A DNA stretch of 64,000 nucleotides from Curtobacterium citreum (GTDB taxonomy: Bacteria > Actinomycetota > Actinomycetes > Actinomycetales > Microbacteriaceae). The stretch is taken from the NCBI RefSeq assembly GCF_006715175.1, contig NZ_VFMQ01000001.1:1984001-2048000 (forward strand). Reading direction: 5' to 3'. The notes under the pieces were generated by a model. It did no database searches. It had not been told where the DNA came from and worked only from the letters and a program-made list of their open reading frames with translations. Shown here one piece after another: positions 56,769-64,000 of the stretch. Numbering within the stretch: the first letter of the stretch is position 1; each line of letters opens with the position of its first letter. A program made the translations under genes and the position numbers.

Positions 56769-57816
56769 GCGCGGTCTCCTCGGGGTCCGTGTGGTCGGCG
56801 ACCAGGCCGCGGAGCCGGGCCGCCACCTGCTCGCGCAGTGCGGCGGGCTCGAGCACGCGGACCTCCGGGCCGAACGCGGCGAGTTCCTCGGCCAGGATCT
56901 GCGGGTCGACGTGGTGCACGACGAGCACGCCGCCGCCGTCGACCTCGGTCCCCCGACGGCGCTGCAGCCGCCGCTCGGCGTCCGAGCCGGGCTGCACGGC
57001 GATGCGCGCGGTCCGCTCGGCCCAGATCCGGTCGAGCTCGGCGAGGGCGCGCTCGCCGGCACCGGCCGGTGCGGGGTGCTGTCCGGGGTGGTGGGTGGTC
57101 ACCGGACCGACGATCCGGGAGAGCAGGTAGTTCTTCGTCCCGCCCGTCGAGAACTCGTGCGCGCAGAGCATCCACCGGCCGCCGTGCTGGACGAGCGCGA
57201 GCGGTGCGACGTCGCGCTGCCGGGGCTCGTGCTCGCCCGGGGTGATGTAGTCGAAGCGCACGGCCGCTGCCCGGTCGAGCGCGGACCGCAGGGGTTCGAA
57301 CGCCGCGTCGCGGGTCCGGAGCCGTGGAGCGTAGGCGGCCATGCCGCGGGGGTCCTCGACGTCGTCGGCGCCGGTGTCGTCGGCGGCGGAGTCGTCCGTG
57401 CCGGCCGAACGGACCTTGAGGAGGGCCCGGCGGGAGTCGGCGGACAGCGCGCCCTCGCGCCAGGCCATCGCGGCGAGCGACAGCAGCGCGGACTCGTCGG
57501 GCGTGAACCGGACGTCGAGCGGCAGGTCGTACTCGCCCTTCGGGATCCGGTAGCGGAGCGTCTGATTGTTGCCCGCCGCCCCCGGGGTCTCGATCGTCTC
57601 GAGCGGGATGCCGAGCTCGCGGACGTCGTCCTTGTCGCGTTCGAACTGCCGCTCGAGCGACGCGTTGTCGCCGCCGGGGGTGAAGCGCTGCCGGTAGCCC
57701 TGCACGTTCGCGAGGATCTCGGCCTTCGTCAGCCCGGACTCCGTCGAGAGCAGCGCCAGCACGAGGCTGAAGAGCCGCTCCTCTGCGGGCACACGGGGAG
57801 CTCGGGTCGCTGGCAC
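56761..57816 (-). CDS. pafB: WYL-domain regulator PafB
   Basis: 351 residues. Winged helix at the start (EERLFSLVLALLSTESGLTKAEI, then FERDKDDVRELGIPL), WYL domain with GRWMLCAHEFSTGGTKNYLLSRIVG, and WCX domain at the end. An acidic insertion (SAADDTGADDVED) splits the middle. GTG 57816 is chosen because TAGGAT lies 7 nt upstream, matching the tatC arrangement; the terminator hairpin of the FKBP gene overlaps this promoter region. Confidence 0.94.
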   Translation of the reverse strand: MPATRAPRVPAEERLFSLVLALLSTESGLTKAEILANVQGYRQRFTPGGDNASLERQFERDKDDVRELGIPLETIETPGAAGNNQTLRYRIPKGEYDLPLDVRFTPDESALLSLAAMAWREGALSADSRRALLKVRSAGTDDSAADDTGADDVEDPRGMAAYAPRLRTRDAAFEPLRSALDRAAAVRFDYITPGEHEPRQRDVAPLALVQHGGRWMLCAHEFSTGGTKNYLLSRIVGPVTTHHPGQHPAPAGAGERALAELDRIWAERTARIAVQPGSDAERRLQRRRGTEVDGGGVLVVHHVDPQILAEELAAFGPEVRVLEPAALREQVAARLRGLVADHTDPEETARG

Positions 57817-57823
57817 GAGCCCG

Positions 57824-57829
57824 ATCCTA
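57824..57829 (-). promoter_or_regulatory. -10 hexamer for leaderless pafBC
   Basis: TAGGAT on the minus strand, 7 nt before the pafB GTG. Confidence 0.5.
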
Positions 57830-57834
57830 CGACA

Positions 57835-57862
57835 GCGCGGGTGCACCGGAGTGCACCCGCGC
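57835..57862 (-). terminator. hairpin terminator of the FKBP gene
   Basis: A perfect 12-bp stem (GCGCGGGTGCAC, loop CGGA). It lies directly upstream of the pafB -10 hexamer. Confidence 0.75.
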
Positions 57863-57918
57863 GTCGGTCGGTGGACGGCTCGACGCGGTGCGCGGGGGCC
57901 GGTCCGGGAGGGACTCGA

Positions 57919-58842
57919 TCAGGACGGCATGACGCCGAGGACGTCGATGACGTACGCAGTCGCCGAACCGCCCTGGTGCACGATCGCCAGGACCTGGTCG
58001 CCGACGTGACGGCCGATCACGGCCTTGCGCACGCCGTCGATGACCTGGCCCTCGGCGAGCGGCAGCGTCTGCGCGCCCGAGCCGTCGGTCCAGTTCGACC
58101 CGGTGACGTTCGAGTCGGCGGTCGAGTCGCCCCAGGTCACGGCCGTGTACTTGAAGACGGCGGTGTCCTTGTCGGTGAGCTCGGCGCCGCTGCCCTTGCG
58201 GAGCAGGTGGTACTCGTCGCTCGTCGGCGCGCTCCACGAGGGGATCGTGATGCCGGGGGCGCCGGACGGTGCGAGGACGACCGCGGGCATCTCGTCGCCG
58301 GCGAGCTGCGGGGTCCCGGTCGCGCGGGCGTCGTAGGCGCGGCGCACGTCCACCACGGCGACGACGGCGTCCTCGGTCTTCGAGGACTCGGTGGAGGTGC
58401 TCGCCCCGGCGGTCAGGGCGCTCTTGGGGAGCGCGACGGCCAGGCGGTCGCCGACGTTCGAGCACTCGAGCGCGGCACCGAGGGCGCCGAACTTGTCCGC
58501 GCCCGCCGTGAGCAGCGCGCTCTGGCCGGAGTAGCCGCTCGTCTCGACGACCTTCCCGGTGGCACCGTCGACGAGCGTGTACTCGACGAGGACCGGCGTG
58601 CCCTGCTCGACCGCACGACCGTCACCGGAACGGAGCACCGAGACCTGCGTGCCCTTCGTGGTGAGCCCGGCCGGGACGTTCACCTTCGGCTCCTTGCCGA
58701 ACGCACCGCTCGCGGTGACCGCCTGCGACGCTGCCCCGGGGGCGGCGCAGCGGGGCGGCGTCGTGCCGGCACCGCTGGCGGAGCAGCCGGTGAGGGCGGC
58801 GGCGAGGCCGATGGTGACCAGGAGTGCGGGGATGGTGCGCAC
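57919..58842 (-). CDS. FKBP-type peptidyl-prolyl isomerase lipoprotein
   Basis: 307 residues. A lipoprotein signal peptide ends in the lipobox LTGC with Cys20, so the protein is anchored outside the membrane. Two FKBP-like halves follow; the C-terminal one has the clearer fold (DKDTAVFKYTAVTWGDSTADSNVTGSNWTDG, then PLAEGQVIDGVRKAVIGRHVGDQVLAIV). It probably assists folding of exported proteins. The GTG at 58842 is fixed by AAAGAGGG upstream. Lnt in this window could complete its acylation. Confidence 0.9.
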   Translation of the reverse strand: MRTIPALLVTIGLAAALTGCSASGAGTTPPRCAAPGAASQAVTASGAFGKEPKVNVPAGLTTKGTQVSVLRSGDGRAVEQGTPVLVEYTLVDGATGKVVETSGYSGQSALLTAGADKFGALGAALECSNVGDRLAVALPKSALTAGASTSTESSKTEDAVVAVVDVRRAYDARATGTPQLAGDEMPAVVLAPSGAPGITIPSWSAPTSDEYHLLRKGSGAELTDKDTAVFKYTAVTWGDSTADSNVTGSNWTDGSGAQTLPLAEGQVIDGVRKAVIGRHVGDQVLAIVHQGGSATAYVIDVLGVMPS

Positions 58843-58885
58843 GGACCCTCTTTCCGTTCGATGCAGGACGGGCACGGTCGGTACT

Positions 58886-60708
<1,823 letters not shown>

Positions 60709-60716
60709 GGGCGACG

Positions 60717-60722
60717 AGTCTA
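60717..60722 (-). promoter_or_regulatory. -10 hexamer for leaderless HAD-trmI operon
   Basis: TAGACT on the minus strand, 8 nt before the HAD GTG. Confidence 0.45.
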
Positions 60723-60777
60723 GCGGTCGGGGTTCCGCTGCACGCGGACGCCGCCACGCCCCGACGAGCGCCGGGCC

Positions 60778-60783
60778 TATCCT
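60778..60783 (+). promoter_or_regulatory. -10 hexamer of the PAC2 gene
   Basis: TATCCT, 70 nt before the PAC2 GTG. Confidence 0.35.
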
Positions 60784-60853
60784 GGGGTACTCGTACCGTG
60801 TCCGGCCGCGCGCGTGCAGCGCGTGCCCCGCTCCACCACCAGGAGGCCCCTCC

Positions 60854-61780
60854 GTGCCACAGCACTCCCCCTTCAGCGACGGCCGACTGCTCGTCGTCGC
60901 GTTCGAGGGCTGGAACGACGCCGGCGAGGCGGCCAGCGGTCTCGCTCGGCGCATCGTCGACGCCCTGGGGCTCGACGAACTGCGCGAGATCGACGGTGAG
61001 CGGTACGTCGACTACCAGTTCAACCGGCCAGAGGTCGGGACCTCGGAGGACGGCTCGCGCGGCATCACCTGGCCCCGGATCGTGCTGTACGGCCCCGGCC
61101 AGGACGGTCGACCGGTCGTCGGAGCGACGGGTGCCGAGTCCGAGCGCGAGGTCTTCGTGCTCGTCGGCCCCGAGCCCTCGCGGACGTGGCGCGGCTTCTG
61201 CGCCGAGGTGATCGACCTCGCCGACGTGTACTCGATCGACGCCGTGGTGTTCGTCGGGGCGATGCTCGCCGACGTGCCGCACACCCGACCGATCTCGGTG
61301 TTCGTCTCGAGCGAGGACGCCGGGGTGCGCTCGGCCTTCGACGTCGACCGCTCCACGTACGAGGGCCCGACGGGCATCCTCGGCGTGCTGTCCGACGCGA
61401 TGGACACCGCGGGCCTGACGACCCTGTCGCTCTGGGCCTCGGTCCCGCACTACGTGCACAACTCCCCCTCGCCGAAGGCCACCCTGTCGCTCCTCGACAA
61501 GATGGAGGAGCTCACCGACGTCACCGTGCCGCGCGGCACCCTGCTCGACGAGGCCACGGAGTGGGAGGAGGGCATCGACGCCCTCGCCGCCGACGACGAG
61601 GACATGGCGAGCTACATCGGGCAGCTCGAGCAGGCCCGGGACACCGTCGACTCCCCCGAGGCGTCCGGGGACGCCATCGCGCAGGAGTTCGAGCAGTACC
61701 TCCGGCGGCGGGAGCGCAAGGACGGCAAGGACGGCGGCACCGCGGGTGGCGAGGGTCCCTGGCGGCCGCCCCAGCAGTAG
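60854..61780 (+). CDS. PAC2-family protein
   Basis: 308 residues. The PAC2 fold begins LLVVAFEGWNDAGEAASGLARRI, with the strand VFVLVGPEPSRTWRGFC and YEGPTGILGVLSDAMDTAGL. Eukaryotic and archaeal relatives are proteasome assembly chaperones; actinobacterial members exist with and without a proteasome, and their function is unsettled. A charged helix and an Arg/Lys-rich tail close the protein. AGGAGG lies seven bases before the GTG. Confidence 0.92.
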   Translation: MPQHSPFSDGRLLVVAFEGWNDAGEAASGLARRIVDALGLDELREIDGERYVDYQFNRPEVGTSEDGSRGITWPRIVLYGPGQDGRPVVGATGAESEREVFVLVGPEPSRTWRGFCAEVIDLADVYSIDAVVFVGAMLADVPHTRPISVFVSSEDAGVRSAFDVDRSTYEGPTGILGVLSDAMDTAGLTTLSLWASVPHYVHNSPSPKATLSLLDKMEELTDVTVPRGTLLDEATEWEEGIDALAADDEDMASYIGQLEQARDTVDSPEASGDAIAQEFEQYLRRRERKDGKDGGTAGGEGPWRPPQQ

Positions 61781-61788
61781 ACGCACCA

Positions 61789-61840
61789 CAGACGGACGGG
61801 AGGCGCGGTGCCGGCTGGCACCGCGCCTCCCGTCCGTCTG
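61789..61840. terminator. 24-bp hairpin terminator, GACGGGAGGCGCGG repeat family
   Basis: A perfect 24-bp stem with loop GGCT, starting 8 bp after the PAC2 stop codon. Arms centre on GACGGGAGGCGCGGTGCC. The clearest member of the dispersed hairpin family. Confidence 0.9.
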
Positions 61841-61881
61841 CGGGCACGTCCGCCAGCCGCCAGCCGCGTCGCGGCGGGCCG

Positions 61882-61890
61882 CCCCCCCCC
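61882..61890. repeat. run of nine C
   Basis: Nine consecutive C between the PAC2 terminator and repeat element B; a likely slippage site. Confidence 0.6.
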
Positions 61891-61893
61891 GCT

Positions 61894-62007
61894 CGGCGCG
61901 CCGAGCGCGCCAGATCTGGCCCGTTCGGCGCCGTCCGCCGACGAGACGTGCCCGCCCAGCGGCACACGCGCGGCGTGTCGTGCACGCTCGACCGGCGCGG
62001 GCCGACC
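61894..62007. repeat. convergent-gene repeat element, copy B
   Basis: Starts CGGCGCGCCGAGCGC around the perfect palindrome GCCAGATCTGGC (61909-61920), then CCGTTCGGCGCCG and a tail alignable with copy A at 28808-28914. It ends 2 bp before the mshC stop, between the convergent PAC2 and mshC genes. Confidence 0.7.
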
Positions 62008-62009
62008 TG

Positions 62010-63254
62010 TCAGCCGAGGCGGATGCCGAGCAGGGCGTCGACGAGGTCGACGAGCTCCGGCGTGACGGCCGTGCCGCCCGCAATCGCGGTGTCCACCGCG
62101 GCGACCGCTCCGGGCGTGTCGAGGTCGTCGGCGACCCGTGCGCGGATGCGCGCGGCGACGTCGGCGGCGTCGTCTGCGTGTCCGGCCGGCTCGCCGGCGG
62201 CCCAGGCGTCCCAGGTCGCGAGGCGTGCCGTGGCGCTCGAGAGCTCGCCGTCGAACCACTCCCAGTCGTCGGAGTACTTGTGCGACAGCAGGGCGAGGCG
62301 GATCGCGCGCGGGTCGGCGCCGTCGTCGAGCAGTCCGCGGACGGTGACGAGGTTGCCGAGCGACTTCGAGATCTTCTCGCCCTGGTAGGCGATCATCCCG
62401 GTGTGCACGAACGCGTTCGCGAGGGGTTGGTGCGCGAGAGCCGCCGCGTGACCGGCGCTCATCTCGTGGTGCGGGAAGACGAGGTCGCTGCCGCCGCCCT
62501 GCACGCTGATCGGCAGGCCGAGGCGGTCGCCCGCGATGACGCTGCACTCGATGTGCCAGCCCGGACGTCCCGGACCGACGACGGTGTCCCACGACGGCTC
62601 CCCCGTGCGCGCGGCGCGCCAGAGCAGTGGGTCGAGCGGATCGCGCTTGCCGGCACGGTCGGGGTCGCCGCCGCGCTCGGCCGACAGGCGCGTCATCGTC
62701 TCGCGGTCCAGTCGGCTCTCGTCCCCGAGCGTCCACGCCTCGGTGGGGCGGTTCACGTCGAAGTAGAGGTCGTCGCCCTCGGACTCCGCCGTCGGGACCG
62801 CGTAGGCGTAGCCGGTCTCCTGCAGGAAGGCGACGGCCTCGGCGACGCGCTCGACCTCGTCCGTGACGGCGACGTACTCGTCCGGCGGCAGGACGCGGAG
62901 CGCCTCCATGTCGCGACGGAACAGGTCGATCTGCGAGGCGGCGAGCTCGCGCCAGTCCACGCCGTCACGGGCGGCTCGCTCGAGCAGCGGGTCGTCGACG
63001 TCGGTCGTGTTCTGCGCGTACTCGACCAGGAGCCCGGCGTCCCGCCATGCCCGGCCGAGGGTGTCGAACGCCAGGTAGGTCGCGGCATGGCCGAGGTGCG
63101 TCGCGTCGTACGGCGTGATGCCGCAGACGTAGAGCGCGGCGCGGTCCTCGCCGCGCGTCGGGTCCACCGGGTGCCCGGACGCCGTGTCGTGCACGACGGG
63201 ACGAGGGCCCTCCCCGGGGACGTCGGGGACGGATGGGGCCTCCCAGGCCCTCAC
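62010..63254 (-). CDS. mshC: cysteine:GlcN-Ins ligase MshC (mycothiol biosynthesis)
   Basis: 414 residues, a shortened cysteinyl-tRNA synthetase-like enzyme joining cysteine to glucosaminyl-inositol. HIGH-type THLGH at 52-56 preceded by YVCGITPYDA with the zinc Cys44, WHIECS, and the KMSKS-type motif KISKS at 294-298. The tRNA-binding C-terminal domain of CysS is missing, which separates MshC from CysS. The GTG at 63254 overlaps the uppP stop (GTGA). This shows the organism makes mycothiol. Confidence 0.95.
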   Translation of the reverse strand: MRAWEAPSVPDVPGEGPRPVVHDTASGHPVDPTRGEDRAALYVCGITPYDATHLGHAATYLAFDTLGRAWRDAGLLVEYAQNTTDVDDPLLERAARDGVDWRELAASQIDLFRRDMEALRVLPPDEYVAVTDEVERVAEAVAFLQETGYAYAVPTAESEGDDLYFDVNRPTEAWTLGDESRLDRETMTRLSAERGGDPDRAGKRDPLDPLLWRAARTGEPSWDTVVGPGRPGWHIECSVIAGDRLGLPISVQGGGSDLVFPHHEMSAGHAAALAHQPLANAFVHTGMIAYQGEKISKSLGNLVTVRGLLDDGADPRAIRLALLSHKYSDDWEWFDGELSSATARLATWDAWAAGEPAGHADDAADVAARIRARVADDLDTPGAVAAVDTAIAGGTAVTPELVDLVDALLGIRLG

Positions 63255-64000
63255 GGCTGGACCACTCCGAGCGACAGCAACACGATGAGCACGATACCGA
63301 GTGCGATCCGGTAGACCACGAAGGGCAGGAAGCTCCGCTTCGAGATGTAGTTCATGAACGCGGCGATCACGACGAAGCCGACGAGGAACGCGACCACCGT
63401 GGCGACGAGCGTGTCGACGAGTCCGAAGGGCGCGCCGGTGTCCCCGAGGCTCGTCGCGGCCTCGTAGAAGCCGGACAGGAACACCGCCGGGATCGCGAGC
63501 AGGAACGCGAACCGCGCCGCGGCCGGACGGGTGTAGCCGAGCGCGAGGCCCATCGAGACGGTCGCACCGGAGCGCGAGACACCCGGCACCAGGGCGAGCA
63601 CCTGCGCGAGACCGATGAGCAGGCCGCTCCGGAACGTCATGTGCTCGATGCGGCGCACCTTGCGACCGACGACGTCGAGCACGCCGAGCACGATGCCGAA
63701 CACGATGAGGACGATCGCGACGATCCACAGGGACCGGAAGGTGGTCTCGATCGAGTCCTTGAGCAGCAGCCCCGCGACCCCGATCGGGATCGTCCCGAGG
63801 ATCACCAGCCAGCCCAGCCGGACGTCGGGGTCGCCCTTCGGGATGTCCCGCCGGAGGACCGAGCGGAACCACCGCCCGACGATCCGCGTGATGTCCTTCC
63901 AGAAGTAGATGAGCACCGCGGTCTCGGTGCCGAGCTGCGTCACCGCCGTGAAGGCCGCGCCGGGGTCCTTCGCGTCGGGCAGGAACAGGCCCACGATGCG
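63251..64000 (-). CDS. uppP: undecaprenyl-diphosphatase (BacA/UppP), 5'-truncated by the window edge
   Basis: The last 249 residues are seen, reading RIVGLFLPDAKDPGAAFTAV at the edge. UppP removes a phosphate from undecaprenyl diphosphate to recycle the wall carrier. The conserved PGVSRSGATVSMGLALG motif with its catalytic Arg and Ser is present, as are about seven membrane helices. The missing N-terminus (with the ExxxE motif) should be 25-30 residues. It is first in a uppP-mshC pair. Confidence 0.95.
   Translation of the reverse strand, partial: RIVGLFLPDAKDPGAAFTAVTQLGTETAVLIYFWKDITRIVGRWFRSVLRRDIPKGDPDVRLGWLVILGTIPIGVAGLLLKDSIETTFRSLWIVAIVLIVFGIVLGVLDVVGRKVRRIEHMTFRSGLLIGLAQVLALVPGVSRSGATVSMGLALGYTRPAAARFAFLLAIPAVFLSGFYEAATSLGDTGAPFGLVDTLVATVVAFLVGFVVIAAFMNYISKRSFLPFVVYRIALGIVLIVLLSLGVVQP

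Noticed and set aside
61841..61990. A small gene between PAC2 and mshC
   Set aside because: Open frames there are Arg/Pro-rich translations of the palindromic repeat and the C run, without a start signal.

Overview
The window is a high-GC (about 70-73 %) actinobacterial chromosome segment. rbpA, the mycothiol ligase mshC, pafB/pafC and the qcrCAB-ctaE respiratory block fix the phylum. The gene order (thrS-HIT-pdxST-yebC-ruvCAB-yajC-secDF-relA; pafBC-tatC-helY-lnt-rbpA), the GH6 cellulase-type enzyme and the coding style point to Microbacteriaceae, most likely Curtobacterium; the genus is an inference. No rRNA, tRNA, insertion sequence, prophage or CRISPR array is visible. Genes are dense, about 62 CDS, mostly housekeeping.

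Layout. 1-5.8 kb: membrane protein with a single TM segment, small hydrophilic protein, DUF6412-like protein plus a short YidC paralogue, YbaK deacylase, and a ClpC-type AAA+ unfoldase preceded by a near-perfect HspR (HAIR) operator. 5.8-7.9 kb: a structured non-coding stretch with a 23-codon ORF, a 77-aa helical protein and a secreted GH6 enzyme. 7.9-22 kb, plus strand: apt, thrS, HIT/Ap4A phosphorylase, pdxST (vitamin B6), yebC, ruvCAB (Holliday junctions), yajC-secDF (protein export), rhodanese and relA (stringent response). 22-30 kb: AbiEi-like protein, ROK kinase, deoC, an SDR-DUF2867 protein, SGNH hydrolase, small membrane protein, a Stealth phosphotransferase and a metallophosphoesterase. 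30-34.4 kb, minus strand: ctaE-qcrC-qcrA-qcrB (terminal oxidase subunit III and cytochrome bc1). 34.4-43.8 kb: trpD, glpFK (glycerol uptake) divergent from dhaKLM (dihydroxyacetone phosphorylation by PTS), a TetR repressor divergent from a stand-alone ketosynthase, and a zinc alcohol dehydrogenase. 44-50 kb: two small proteins, a UvrA-like ABC protein, Nudix, SDR, NfeD and SPFH protein. 50-58 kb, minus strand: pafB-pafC-tatC-helY-lnt-rbpA. 58-64 kb: FKBP lipoprotein, trmI-HAD, PAC2, and uppP-mshC (uppP cut by the window edge).

The regulatory DNA is the least ordinary part. Two identical 14-bp inverted repeats sit between glpF and dhaK. Two 15-bp TTGT-N7-ACAA sites 21 bp apart sit between tetR and the ketosynthase. 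A HAIR element overlaps a stress-type promoter before the Clp gene. At least twelve genes carry a TANNNT -10 hexamer 6-8 nt before the start codon, i.e. probable leaderless transcripts, which also argues for moving the ctaE start. Two dispersed repeat families are visible: an approximately 110-bp palindrome-headed element found twice, each time abutting the stop codon of the minus-strand gene of a convergent pair, and a GACGGGAGGC(A/G)CGG hairpin family that serves as terminators and also appears inside coding linkers.

All calls rest on reading the sequence and family knowledge; no database search was possible.
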